The notes below the pieces were generated by a model. That model was not told the origin of the DNA. It worked only from the letters and a program-made list of their open reading frames with translations, and did not search any database. The position numbers were made by a program, and so were the translations under genes. Source: Bacillota bacterium (GTDB taxonomy: Bacteria > Bacillota > UBA4882 > UBA8346). From it: 48,514 bases of DNA. The first letter of the stretch is position 1. The number at the start of each line of letters is the position of its first letter. The DNA lies in contig JAKPCT010000005.1 of assembly GCA_029553165.1 (NCBI GenBank), positions 1-48,514 on the forward strand, in the 5' to 3' direction. Shown one piece after another: positions 34,769-43,879 of this stretch.

Positions 34769-34834
34769 AAAGTAGCGAACTTATAAAGGATATTTGCCAA
34801 ATGGATTTAAGAATCTCAAGCACAGGGAGCGAAT

Positions 34835-35521
34835 ATGATAAATTTCAATAAAAAAATACCAAACAATACCGATGATCATACCGATAATCATACAGATAAG
34901 GTTATCTTTAAAGGTTATCGTAATGGGTTGAAGTTAATCATACCGGAAACAGTTTCATTTGATGAATGTCTGACAGAACTCCAAAATCAGCTTGACAAAT
35001 CACGGAGTTTTTTTAAAGGGGCAGTAATCAGAATTCAGTTGGGAAACAGGAAGTTAAGCGAATCTGAGTATGCTGCAATTGAAAAAATACTCACTGATAA
35101 TGGATTAGTGCTTCAGGGAATTGTGGAAGAACCAAATTTGAAGAAGCAACCGGTTAAAAAACCTGAACCGCGGGAAGACGGTATTCGGACAATTACCATT
35201 AACAAGACGTTACGTTCCGGCCAAAAAGTAGAGTATGACGGTAATATCTTAATCCTGGGAGATGTTAACCCCGGAGCTGAAGTTATTGCCAGTGGTGATA
35301 TTATTGTCTATGGGCGGTTACGTGGTACTGCCCATGCTGGTGCAGAAGGCGATCCAACTGCTAAAATTATGGCTTTCCAATTAAATCCGGTCCAGATACG
35401 GATTGCCGGGATTATCACCCGGGATTCGGAGAAGACCAAGAAGAGCAAGATCAAGGCATTCAGTCCGGAAGTTGCCTTGATTAAGGAAGGTTTAATTGTA
35501 GTCGAAAAGATCAAGTTGTAA
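34835..35521 (+). CDS. minC: Septum site-determining protein MinC
   Basis: The 228-residue FtsZ inhibitor has a divergent N-terminal domain (about 22-110) and a typical C-terminal beta-helix domain with LRSGQKVEYDGNILILGDVN, PGAEVIASGDIIVYGRLRGT and AHAGAEGD. MinC, recruited by MinD, blocks division away from midcell. The N-terminus carries a short His/Asp-rich stretch, TDDHTDNHTD, encoded by an imperfect 12-base tandem repeat (about 34868-34899), which is unusual for the family. GGGAGC precedes the ATG. Confidence 0.93.
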   Translation: MINFNKKIPNNTDDHTDNHTDKVIFKGYRNGLKLIIPETVSFDECLTELQNQLDKSRSFFKGAVIRIQLGNRKLSESEYAAIEKILTDNGLVLQGIVEEPNLKKQPVKKPEPREDGIRTITINKTLRSGQKVEYDGNILILGDVNPGAEVIASGDIIVYGRLRGTAHAGAEGDPTAKIMAFQLNPVQIRIAGIITRDSEKTKKSKIKAFSPEVALIKEGLIVVEKIKL

Positions 35522-35555
35522 GATAGATTGATACATATAAGGAGGTACTGTTTTA

Positions 35556-36356
35556 ATGGCAGGAAAGGTTATTACAATTACATCAGGTAAGGGAGGAGTA
35601 GGTAAGACTACTACCTGTGCGAATATTGGGACCGGATTGGCAATCAGGGGGAAAAAAGTTGTTTTGATCGATGCCGATATCGGGCTTCGTAATTTAGATG
35701 TGGTCATGGGACTGGAAAATCGGATTGTTTTTGATTTGATTGATGTGGTTGAGAAGAATTGTAAGTTGCGACAGGCTCTGATTAAAGATAAACGATTTGA
35801 GAGCTTATTTTTATTGCCGGCGGCCCAAACCAAAGAGAAGGATGCCGTTAAGCCGGAACAGATGGTTGAATTGTGCCAGGAGTTAAAGCTGGACTTTGAT
35901 TATATTTTAATTGATTGCCCTGCAGGAATTGAACATGGATTTAAGAATGCGGTTGCTGGGGCCGATACAGCTTTTATTGTAACTACACCTGATGTTTCAG
36001 CGGTAAGAGATGCGGACCGGATTATCGGATTATTACAAGCCCATGAGATTTATGAACCACGGTTAATTATTAACCGTGTCCGTCCGGATATGGTCCGTAA
36101 GGGAGATATGATGGATGTCAATGATGTGATTGATATCTTAGCGATCAACCCGATAGGAGTAGTTCCGGATGATCAAAGCATAATTATTTCAACCAACCGT
36201 GGTGAACCGGCAGTGTCGGATAGCAGTTCCCGCGCCGGACAAGCGTATCGCAATATCGTAGCGCGTATCGAAGGGGAGGATGTTCCCTTTATGTCGTTGG
36301 ATTTTGATTTGAGCTTTTTTGAAAGATTGAAGCGCTGTTTCAGCGGGAAACAATGA
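35556..36356 (+). CDS. minD: Septum site-determining ATPase MinD
   Basis: The 266-residue ParA-type ATPase has the deviant Walker A motif GKGGVGKTT, VVLIDADIGLRNLDVVMGLE and the Walker B-type LIDCPAGIEHGF. The C-terminal amphipathic membrane-targeting helix FFERLKRCFSGK is intact. MinD recruits MinC to the membrane and is released by MinE. A strong AAGGAGGT precedes the ATG. It is followed by minE. Confidence 0.97.
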   Translation: MAGKVITITSGKGGVGKTTTCANIGTGLAIRGKKVVLIDADIGLRNLDVVMGLENRIVFDLIDVVEKNCKLRQALIKDKRFESLFLLPAAQTKEKDAVKPEQMVELCQELKLDFDYILIDCPAGIEHGFKNAVAGADTAFIVTTPDVSAVRDADRIIGLLQAHEIYEPRLIINRVRPDMVRKGDMMDVNDVIDILAINPIGVVPDDQSIIISTNRGEPAVSDSSSRAGQAYRNIVARIEGEDVPFMSLDFDLSFFERLKRCFSGKQ

Positions 36357-36395
36357 TGTTGTCTTTGGTTAATGGTATTGAAAGGAGCGATTTTT

Positions 36396-36650
36396 ATGGA
36401 CTTTATTAATAAGTTTTTCAAGGATGACACCTCAAGTAAGGATAAGGCGGTTGAACGTTTAAGATTAGTTTTGGTCCATGATCGGGCAAGTGTTACCCCG
36501 GGTTTGATGGAAAACCTTAAAGAAGAGATGATTCAGGTGATCTCCAAATATATGGATATTGATGAGAGTACGATGGAAGTAAGGTTGAACTCCGGAGAGC
36601 GTTCCGCGGCTTTGGTAGCTAATATACCGGTTAAACGGATTTTACGCTGA
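36396..36650 (+). CDS. minE: Cell division topological specificity factor MinE
   Basis: The 84-residue protein stimulates MinD ATPase and gives pole-to-pole or local patterning. It begins MDFINKFFKDDTSSKDKAVE, has the anti-MinCD helix AVERLRLVLVHDRASVTPGL and the dimerisation domain MIQVISKYMDIDESTMEVRL. ATG 36396 is chosen because AAAGGAG lies eight bases upstream and fits family starts; an in-frame ATG at 36372 has no site. MinE implies an oscillating Min system, as in Clostridia and Negativicutes, rather than the DivIVA/MinJ system of Bacillus. Confidence 0.95.
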   Translation: MDFINKFFKDDTSSKDKAVERLRLVLVHDRASVTPGLMENLKEEMIQVISKYMDIDESTMEVRLNSGERSAALVANIPVKRILR

Positions 36651-36775
36651 CCATATATTGTCCGATTTCCAGTTGGTTTTTTGATCTGGTGAAGATATAC
36701 ATAGATCTTAAATTCCATAATATATTTATGTAAAACGGTTACCACGACGACAATTATCAGGGGGGAGGGGGTTAG

Positions 36776-37906
36776 GTGGATCGTCGTTTATTAAAGAATA
36801 TTGATTTTACTATTATTATAGCGGTTGTGATCCTGATTATTTTTGGTCTGATTGTAATCTACAGTGTTTCAAGCACCAATCCTAACCTCTTGAAGATAAC
36901 TGGTAATAACCCTTGGTATTTTACGAAAAAACAATTGAGTGCCATTTTTATTGGGATTATTGGTTTTTTAATTTTGTTGCAGTTTGATTACCGGCTATCA
37001 AAACGGATGAATATCTTACTATATTGTTTTAATATCTTTGTTCTGGGATTAGTATTAGTAATTGGCAGTACCCGATCTGGCGCTAAAAGCTGGTTGTTTG
37101 GATTTCAACCTTCTGAACTGTCAAAATTATTATTAATTGTAACCTTTGGAAATTACTTGGCTACAAAAGAGAGTTTAAACTCGTATTATGATTTTATTAT
37201 GCCGTTTTTATATATGGGTTTGCCTTTATTTTTAATATTGCTTCAGCCCGATTTGGGTACGGCTTTGGTGTATATATTCTTTATGTTTATTATGATGTAT
37301 ATTGCCGGTGCTCCAGGCCGGAAGTTAATTGTGGTTTTTTTAATACCGGTAATTGGTGTGGCACTGTTGTTTCTTTTGCATAATTACTTTGGAACACCAC
37401 TACCAATTAAGCCGTACCAAATTGCCCGACTGACCAGTTTTATTGATCCGGAGAGGGATCCTCAAGGAAGTGGTTGGCACGTTATTCAATCACAAATTGC
37501 AGTAGGATCAGGCCAGTTTTTTGGGAAAGGTTGGTTAAAGGGAACTCAAGGGCGATTAGGGTTCTTACCGGAACCACATACTGATTTTGTTTTTGCAAAT
37601 TTATGTGAAGAGTTTGGCTTTGTAGGGGGATTTGGAGTCCTATTTTTATTCTTTATCTTAATCTGGCGGGGAATCCATATTGCCGTTCAGGCGCGGGATA
37701 AGACTGGCAGTATTATTGCAGCCGGGATCGTCGCCATGTGGTTGTTTCATATCTTGGAAAATGCGGGAATGAATATTGGGCTGATGCCAATTACCGGGAT
37801 ACCGTTGCCTTTTGTTAGTTATGGCGGTACTTCAATGTTGGTCAATATTTTATCAACAGCAGTCTTAATGAATATCTGGGTGCGTCATCAAAAAATCATG
37901 TTTTAA
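36776..37906 (+). CDS. rodA: Peptidoglycan glycosyltransferase RodA
   Basis: This 376-residue SEDS protein polymerises glycan strands for cell elongation with PBP2. About ten membrane helices can be drawn. The SEDS motifs GFQPSELSKLLLIVTFGNYL, LQPDLGTALVYIF, PHTDFVFANLCEEFGFVGGF and GIPLPFVSYGGTSML are present. The GTG start at 36776 follows a very G-rich site, GGGGGAGGGGG. The 125 bases between minE and rodA hold no gene. Confidence 0.95.
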   Translation: MDRRLLKNIDFTIIIAVVILIIFGLIVIYSVSSTNPNLLKITGNNPWYFTKKQLSAIFIGIIGFLILLQFDYRLSKRMNILLYCFNIFVLGLVLVIGSTRSGAKSWLFGFQPSELSKLLLIVTFGNYLATKESLNSYYDFIMPFLYMGLPLFLILLQPDLGTALVYIFFMFIMMYIAGAPGRKLIVVFLIPVIGVALLFLLHNYFGTPLPIKPYQIARLTSFIDPERDPQGSGWHVIQSQIAVGSGQFFGKGWLKGTQGRLGFLPEPHTDFVFANLCEEFGFVGGFGVLFLFFILIWRGIHIAVQARDKTGSIIAAGIVAMWLFHILENAGMNIGLMPITGIPLPFVSYGGTSMLVNILSTAVLMNIWVRHQKIMF

Positions 37907-37950
37907 ATTGAATAAAGTAATTTAATCAATCATAAATGGAGTGAATTTAT

Positions 37951-38391
37951 TTGCAGCCAAAAACGACTGAATATCGTGCCGGTGGTATTGTTTGCCGTAA
38001 GAATAACAACCAGATTGAATATCTCTTTGTAACCAGTAACTCAAATAAAGAAAGATGGATTATTCCGGCCGGGCATATTGAGCATGGAGAAACAGCAATT
38101 GATGCAGCTACCAGAGAAGTGCTTGAGGAAGCAGGCGTTACTGCTGAGGCACTCTTGGACCTAGGCAGTATTAAGTATGATTGGTATCGTAACCGTCAAT
38201 GGATCGTAATTGATACAGCTCTCTATTTGATGCGATACATCGATACGGTTACTCAAAATCCGGAAGGCAGGCAAGTTGCATTTTTCAGTTATGAACAGGT
38301 AGAGCAGTTAAATTTATGGGATGAAACCAGGGAAATAATCAAGCAGGTTAACCAACGGATCTTGGAAAATAAGGAACAACTCCAATTTTGA
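37951..38391 (+). CDS. Nudix hydrolase
   Basis: The 146-residue protein has a complete Nudix box, GHIEHGETAIDAATREVLEEAGV read across positions 47-69 (key residues Gly, Glu, and REVLEEAG). An AGGIVCR beta strand precedes it. Nudix enzymes cleave nucleoside diphosphates linked to other groups; the bis(5'-nucleosyl) polyphosphate-like type is possible, but the substrate cannot be told. The TTG start at 37951 follows GGAGTG. It is the last gene of the conserved block before the accessory region. Confidence 0.87.
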   Translation: MQPKTTEYRAGGIVCRKNNNQIEYLFVTSNSNKERWIIPAGHIEHGETAIDAATREVLEEAGVTAEALLDLGSIKYDWYRNRQWIVIDTALYLMRYIDTVTQNPEGRQVAFFSYEQVEQLNLWDETREIIKQVNQRILENKEQLQF

Positions 38392-38830
38392 CAGTGATTG
38401 ATTGCAAAACGAAGCCTATTGTTGGCCCCCAAAATCTCCCAATCAGACTCTTTACTGACCGCATAAACCGGGGTTTTGAAAAAACTTTGGTAAATTCAAA
38501 CTATCAATCCCCCATTGAATAATGATAAAAGCGATTATATGATATCACATGAGGAATACCTCTGGCAGTCTTTGTAGTGAAATCTTCTTGACTATTCTAT
38601 TATGAACTGTTGGTTTAATTATTAATCTTAACCAATAGATATTATCATAATATTTAAGTGACTGGCAGGAAATAGAATGAGGATGAAGAAATTTAATAAT
38701 ATTAATGTGTTTTTTTATGGAGGAAGAGAGAAGGAAGTCATAGGCTTGGAAGGACTCAAGAAATAGTAGCATTGATGGCTAATGTTCCGGGCAGGAAGAC
38801 CAGGCAGAGGTGGTCTAAGAAAGGGTTATC
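38392..38830. other. Gene-poor gap before the accessory region
   Basis: This 439-base gap has no gene I can support. A 29-codon frame (38677-38766, start MRMKKFNNINVFFYGG) has a modest AGGA site and is only a weak candidate. A short hairpin, GAGG-AATA-CCTC, lies near 38551-38562. The last 15 bases hold the AAAGGG site of the next gene. Confidence 0.45.
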
Positions 38831-39424
38831 ATGTTAGTAGAACACTTGGAAATAATACAACAAAAGGGTAAGAACCTTACAACTGCTAAGATTATTATTT
38901 TTGGGGCTTTTTGTCTTAAAAGACAATGGGAAGCACTCAAGAAAAACTATACTGATAACAGATTGAATGAAATTTTAAATCAGTTAGACACTTACATCAA
39001 TAAGCTACTGTCAACAGGTAATTCACAAAGACAGGTTAATTTGCTTCAGGAGATCGAGGAATATATCGGAAGTATCAAAGATGAGGAATTAACACAACCA
39101 AAGGTTTACATTGAGTATGTTATTTTAAATACAACCATGGATTTCCTTAATGCAGTGGCAACTAATGATACTGCTTATATTTTGGAATACTCACCTTATA
39201 GAAATATTGATTTAATTAATACTTTTGAAGAGTTTTTAATTGGTAAGCTTGATGATGATTTTGACAACAAGGATGACAAGGTTAAAGGAATATACTTAAC
39301 TGAAATGGCAAGGCAGCTTAAGGATATTGAATTACTTTCTGTTAGCATTAAAATGGATCAGGCGGCAACTGAATTTAAAAATAAAAGCGGTATAGATATT
39401 TTTAATGGAATGTGGTTTGGTTAG
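38831..39424 (+). CDS. Unknown protein, possibly DUF416-like
   Basis: The 197-residue soluble protein is mostly helical by composition, with no signal or membrane segment. The early segment IIIFGAFCLKRQWEALKKNY and the central VYIEYVILNTTMDFLNAVAT recall the layout of the DUF416 (YjaG) family, whose function is unknown and which often appears near toxin-immunity genes. This resemblance is weak and made by eye. AAAGGG precedes the ATG. Base composition is more AT-rich than the preceding housekeeping genes, suggesting accessory DNA. Confidence 0.6.
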   Translation: MLVEHLEIIQQKGKNLTTAKIIIFGAFCLKRQWEALKKNYTDNRLNEILNQLDTYINKLLSTGNSQRQVNLLQEIEEYIGSIKDEELTQPKVYIEYVILNTTMDFLNAVATNDTAYILEYSPYRNIDLINTFEEFLIGKLDDDFDNKDDKVKGIYLTEMARQLKDIELLSVSIKMDQAATEFKNKSGIDIFNGMWFG

Positions 39425-39456
39425 ATCAGGTTGAAAAAGATTTTAATATAAAAAAA

Positions 39457-39485
39457 TTGAAATATTATTAAAATAATATTATTAT
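39457..39485 (+). promoter_or_regulatory. Likely promoter of the ankyrin gene
   Basis: TTGAAA (39457-39462), a 17-base spacer and TATTAT (39480-39485) match a sigma-70 type promoter. A perfect TATAAT occurs at 39485-39490 but with too long a spacer. The start codon is 30 bases further on, behind GGAGG. Confidence 0.5.
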
Positions 39486-39514
39486 ATAATTAATAACATT
39501 TTTTTGGAGGAATT

Positions 39515-40807
39515 ATGAAAGAGACATTAATTCAACAACCTGATATTCCCCGGATCACTTTGATAGAGGCTATTAAAAATTATGACAAGCTGGAGCGGTA
39601 TCAGATATGTAAACAATTGATCGCTAATGGTGCAGACGTTAACTTGGCGGATGATTCAGCGAAAACTCCGCTATACTATGCTGTTAAAGACAGTGATGTT
39701 GAGCTGGTTAAGTTGTTACTGAAAAATGGGGCTGAAGTTGAGAATGAAATTGAACCGTACCATACTCCATTGTATGTTGCGTTAAATCGAAGTTTTGATC
39801 TTGATGATGATACAGCTGTAGTTGTTCGGTATTTAATCGAAAGAGGCGCTAATCTCAAACTTGTTATTGGCGCAAATTTATTACTTTCTCTGATAGCAAT
39901 TCGTGGTGAAAAGCATCCGGGCTTATTTAAATATGCGTTAAATAATCTGCGTGAAGTTAATGAAGTTGATGATGAAGGGACTACCATCTTAATGTTGCTG
40001 CTCAATGACAATGTTGATCCCAAATATGTTAAGCGGTTTATCAATGCTTGTTCTCCAGACCTGAATCTTCAAAATGATAGTGGTCAAACAGCGCTTCACT
40101 ATGCTGTAAGACGAGCTGCTGCTGGAAGAAGAGCGGAGTTAGTAAAAATACTGCTGGATGCCGGGGCGGATCCAAACCGGACTGATCGTAATTCTAAGAC
40201 AGCACTGATGGATGCGACTGATAATGAGCAGGTTGATTTAAAGATGGTTAGAGCTATGATTGAAGCAGGTGCGGATATCAACCTGCTTGATGCTAAAGGT
40301 TGTAATTTGGTCCATCGGGCCTGTATGAATAAGAATCCGGAATTACTAAGTTTATTATTGGAGTATGGGCCGGATTTGGAGTTAGCTACAGGTGATTGTC
40401 AACTCCCAATCCAGATGGTATTGATGCAACAATGGGGCAAACGTGATATTCCGGAGGAAAAATGTGTAGCACTCATTGAGATGCTGGTTGCCAATGGAGT
40501 TGATGTCAATTCTCAGAACTCTGACGATGGCCAGACTGTTTTGCATATGTGTGCTGTCAATAATTATCTAACAGTTGCCAGATCGCTTTTGAAGTTAGGT
40601 GCTGATCCTAATATTGCATGTCGTTACAATCAAACCCCATTGTTTTTGGCAATTGATCATGAAAATATTGAGATGGTTAAATTACTGATTAACAATGGAG
40701 CCGATGTTAATCGAAGATGTTCAGACAAAACTCCATTACAAATTGCAACTGAAAGGGGCTTGAAAAAAGTAGTTGCATTACTCCTTAAAAATGGAGCAGT
40801 TGAATAA
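39515..40807 (+). CDS. Ankyrin repeat protein
   Basis: The 430-residue protein consists almost wholly of ankyrin repeats, about ten units of roughly 33 residues. Clear examples are KTPLYYAVKDSDVELVKLLL, QTALHYAVRRAAAGRRAELV, TVLHMCAVNNYLTVARSLLK and QTPLFLAIDHENIEMVKLLI, most ending in GADVN or GADPN. No signal peptide or enzyme domain is seen, so it is a cytoplasmic binding scaffold with an unknown partner. A TPR-like or antitoxin-like role cannot be judged. GGAGG lies before the ATG. It stands as a single gene convergent with the coiled-coil gene. Confidence 0.9.
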   Translation: MKETLIQQPDIPRITLIEAIKNYDKLERYQICKQLIANGADVNLADDSAKTPLYYAVKDSDVELVKLLLKNGAEVENEIEPYHTPLYVALNRSFDLDDDTAVVVRYLIERGANLKLVIGANLLLSLIAIRGEKHPGLFKYALNNLREVNEVDDEGTTILMLLLNDNVDPKYVKRFINACSPDLNLQNDSGQTALHYAVRRAAAGRRAELVKILLDAGADPNRTDRNSKTALMDATDNEQVDLKMVRAMIEAGADINLLDAKGCNLVHRACMNKNPELLSLLLEYGPDLELATGDCQLPIQMVLMQQWGKRDIPEEKCVALIEMLVANGVDVNSQNSDDGQTVLHMCAVNNYLTVARSLLKLGADPNIACRYNQTPLFLAIDHENIEMVKLLINNGADVNRRCSDKTPLQIATERGLKKVVALLLKNGAVE

Positions 40808-40913
40808 AGGGACGCATGAAAGAATGGATAGAATATACAATTGCCTCAAGATAAATGTTGATTAACTCTGGTAAAAGTATGACCAAATGGTTCAAATGAA
40901 TATGAATTCATTT

Positions 40914-42551
40914 TCATCTGTTGAATGAAGGACCATTTCCATTGGTGGGAGGATTGCCATTTGATCGATGATTGTTATTGTTTGATTTATTTTTGTCATT
41001 AGGAATAATACGTTCTTTCATATTTGCAATTTTATATATGAAAGGTTCGGGATTTTGTAAAATTTGATTGTCTAGTTCTCGAACATCAATATATAAATCC
41101 TTTTTCGATTGTTCTGGGATTGCTTTTATCTCAGAAAGGATTTTTTCAATATTTTGTCGAGCAGTCATTAAGGTTTTAATCTTTTGTTGTTCAGCTATCA
41201 CCAATTTAAGGCTATCATCTGGCAAAATTGTATTTTCCAATGGTTTATTATTTTTGATTGTGTTCAGGTCATTCTGGTAACCGTCAAGGAAGGTTTTCAA
41301 TCTTTTATTTCCTTCTTCGATACTTAGTTCATTGAAGATGAGCGTATGTCTTAAATCAAAATAAACTTTTTCAGCTTCGGTTTGATAAACATTTGCCACT
41401 GATTGCCCCTTTTCCAGGGCTTCAATTTTTTGTTCACATCCGGAAAGCCGGATTTTTAATAGTTCCTCAACATGGTATAAAGAGCATTTATCATTAGTCG
41501 CTAGTTCTCGGATCCTGCTATTGGCAGGTTCTGGAGGAGACTGGGTTAATTGATTGGAGAAACTTTTTTTACCTTCTGCTAAGCTACGATCAATTTCAAG
41601 AATTAACGACTCTCTGTCTCGGAAAAACTGAATTTTATCATTATGAAAATCTGAATAAATTTGTTTTTTGATATATGGAATTTGTTCAATAAACTCTTTT
41701 ACTGTTAGTTCATCATGCAAGCCACCAGGGACCAACTTTACAGGATTATGGATATCTGATTCAATTATTTGTTGGAATTCTTCCAGTTCAAAGATCATCT
41801 TTTGGTTGGATTCAAACGTATGAATCATATTAAGTATTTCTTCTTTAGAAGCTGTATTATTATTGAAAGATTTTTTTAGGGATATCATCTTTTTTAATAT
41901 TTCTTGCTGTTGATTTAATTCAGCAATAGCTATTTGAGATTTTAATAGAAGTTGCTCATTGAAAGTTAGAAGACCTATCTCTAGATTGATATCAGAAATT
42001 TGATCAGCCAAAGAGGCTCTATTTAAAGGATGATTCACTAAAATGCTGAAGTTAGGTATACGTTTATTGAACCGTTCGAGATTACTTAATAAAAATGAAA
42101 ATTGGTCTTTAAGTCGGCTTTGATATCGGTTCTGGCGTGGGGATTCCTTAATCTCTTGCTCCAAGGCATTGATTTGTTTTTGTAATGTTGATATTATCTG
42201 CGGGATGGGAGTTGGTTCTTTTAATTGTTCTTTGAGTTCATTAGCGATCTCTGTTGCAAATTCGAGCGCGGTTTCCTTAGGGTTCTTTTTAAAGGTTTCA
42301 AAGTTTAAATAATTATTAAAACTTAAAAATATTGTTTTATCTGGGTTTTTATTGATGGTGGCTAAAATATTTTCTCTTAACAATTCAAACTTGGATTTAA
42401 GCCGTTGCGCAGTCTGATAATCTTGGAATCTGTCATGGTCAACAATCAATTCAGCCAGAGTTCGACCCGATTCTAAATCATGGATGTCCGCTTCAAGATT
42501 ATCAATGAAAAATTCAACTGCCAACTCAAAATCTTTTAAAGAGTGTGCCAT
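40914..42551 (-). CDS. Long coiled-coil protein of unknown function
   Basis: I do not recognise this 545-residue protein. It is rich in Glu, Lys, Gln, Leu and Ile, with heptad-like stretches at about 110-140, 200-245 and 440-480. It lacks Walker motifs, membrane segments and a signal peptide. The last 30 residues are an Asn/Gly/Pro-rich tail (NDKNKSNNNNHRSNGNPPTN) that looks disordered. A ribosome site AGGAGAG precedes the ATG on the minus strand. It is convergent with the ankyrin gene and has its own AT-rich upstream region shared with the GTPase gene. A structural or scaffold role is all that composition suggests. Confidence 0.75.
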   Translation of the reverse strand: MAHSLKDFELAVEFFIDNLEADIHDLESGRTLAELIVDHDRFQDYQTAQRLKSKFELLRENILATINKNPDKTIFLSFNNYLNFETFKKNPKETALEFATEIANELKEQLKEPTPIPQIISTLQKQINALEQEIKESPRQNRYQSRLKDQFSFLLSNLERFNKRIPNFSILVNHPLNRASLADQISDINLEIGLLTFNEQLLLKSQIAIAELNQQQEILKKMISLKKSFNNNTASKEEILNMIHTFESNQKMIFELEEFQQIIESDIHNPVKLVPGGLHDELTVKEFIEQIPYIKKQIYSDFHNDKIQFFRDRESLILEIDRSLAEGKKSFSNQLTQSPPEPANSRIRELATNDKCSLYHVEELLKIRLSGCEQKIEALEKGQSVANVYQTEAEKVYFDLRHTLIFNELSIEEGNKRLKTFLDGYQNDLNTIKNNKPLENTILPDDSLKLVIAEQQKIKTLMTARQNIEKILSEIKAIPEQSKKDLYIDVRELDNQILQNPEPFIYKIANMKERIIPNDKNKSNNNNHRSNGNPPTNGNGPSFNR

Positions 42552-42734
42552 TTTTTATACTCTCCTGGTGTTTGTGAATTAAAAATCAGATTTTAGTATA
42601 TTTATGATCTAATATTATCAAGCAATAATAATGATATTAATATTATATTTTTTCATTGTATTTGTCAACTGTAGGAGCTAAATTACTTAATTTTTTTAGA
42701 AATAGAACTTGAGTGCTTAATTGATATGAACTGA

Positions 42735-42772
42735 TTGAAAATTCAATATTTGTTTGATATAGTAACTATATC
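42735..42772 (+). promoter_or_regulatory. Promoter with operator-like palindrome before the RsgA gene
   Basis: TTGAAA (42735-42740), a 17-base spacer and TATAGT (42758-42763) with TG at 42755-42756 form a good sigma-70 promoter with extended -10. The perfect palindrome GATATAGT-A-ACTATATC (42756-42772) covers the -10 and the likely start of transcription, as a repressor site would. Confidence 0.6.
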
Positions 42773-42894
42773 CTCGAATAAAAAAATTCCCAATTGAAAA
42801 TATCGGGCTTAGTCAAAGGTTTATTACTGATTCTGCATTATATCCCGGCTATTATATTGGACGGGTCATTTCCCAGTCCAAGGAGCTTTATAAG

Positions 42895-43851
42895 GTGGTA
42901 ACCGAAAATGGTGAGGTGATGGCTGAGGTATCCGGAAAGTTTCGTTTTGAGACCAAAACGTTGGCGGATTTTCCAGCCGTGGGTGATTTTGTGATGCTTG
43001 ACCGCAAAGATGACAGCGGAGGAAACGCGATTATTCATCATGTCCTAACCAGAAAAAGTGTCTTTATTAGAAAAGCAGCGGGAACAGCAAATGATGAACA
43101 GGTGGTGGCGGCAAATATTGATACCGTGTTTATCTGTATGTCGTTAAATAATGATTATAATCTCCGCCGGGTCGAACGATATCTTGGAATTGTCTGGGAT
43201 AGCGGGGCTGTTCCGGTGATTGTGCTTACTAAAGCTGATCTCTGCGAAGATCTGCAACAAAAGTTATTGGAACTAGAATCGGTTGCCTGTGGAGTTGATG
43301 TGCTGGTTACTTCAAGTTTGACTGCGGATGGTTATCAACCGGTCCAACGTTACCTAAAAAGAGGGAAGACGATAGCTTTTATTGGCTCATCCGGTGTAGG
43401 GAAGTCGACTTTGATCAATAGATTGCTTGGTCAAGACGTTCTTCAAACTCAAGATATCAGAGATGATGATAAAGGTAGGCATACTACTACCAGGCGAGAG
43501 TTGTTTGTGCTCCCGGGTGGAGGAGTGGTGATCGATACTCCGGGAATGAGGGAGATCGGGATTGAGAGCGCTGACTTGACCAAGGCGTTTGCTGATATTG
43601 ATCAACTAGCAACTAATTGTAAATTTCGTGATTGCACCCATACTGTTGAACCCAACTGTGCAGTACAACAAGCCATCAATGAAGGATTATTATCGGTTGA
43701 TCGGTTTAACAATTATTTAAAGCTTAAGAAAGAAGCCAAGTATGAGGGCTTAAGTTCCAGGCAGATTGAGAGAGTGAAGTTCAATGTAATGACTGCAGGA
43801 TTGGGCGGCATAAAGAATGTCAAAAAGCTCATTAAGGAGAAGCGAAAGTGA
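42895..43851 (+). CDS. rsgA: Ribosome small-subunit-dependent GTPase, RsgA family
   Basis: The protein is a circularly permuted GTPase that acts in 30S maturation. An OB-fold part comes first, then NIDTVFICMSLNNDYNLRRV, VLTKADLC (G4), SSLTADG (G5-like), GSSGVGKSTLINRLLG (G1), DTPGMREIG (G3) and the C-terminal zinc knuckle, CKFRDCTHTVEPNCAV. GTG 42895 has AGGAG ten bases upstream and gives 318 residues. Homologous-looking sequence (YYIGRVISQSKELYKV) continues in frame upstream to about 42793 without any ATG, GTG or TTG. The real start may therefore be ATT 42793 or ATA 42778, or the 5' end is damaged. Confidence 0.88.
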   Translation: MVTENGEVMAEVSGKFRFETKTLADFPAVGDFVMLDRKDDSGGNAIIHHVLTRKSVFIRKAAGTANDEQVVAANIDTVFICMSLNNDYNLRRVERYLGIVWDSGAVPVIVLTKADLCEDLQQKLLELESVACGVDVLVTSSLTADGYQPVQRYLKRGKTIAFIGSSGVGKSTLINRLLGQDVLQTQDIRDDDKGRHTTTRRELFVLPGGGVVIDTPGMREIGIESADLTKAFADIDQLATNCKFRDCTHTVEPNCAVQQAINEGLLSVDRFNNYLKLKKEAKYEGLSSRQIERVKFNVMTAGLGGIKNVKKLIKEKRK

Positions 43852-43879
43852 TCCACCTGAAAAATGAGAGGAGAATAAC

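Noticed and set aside
38677-38766. A 29-codon frame starting MRMKKFNNINVF.
   Set aside because: The ribosome site is modest and nothing supports coding beyond chance in an AT-rich gap; kept only as a note in the intergenic entry.
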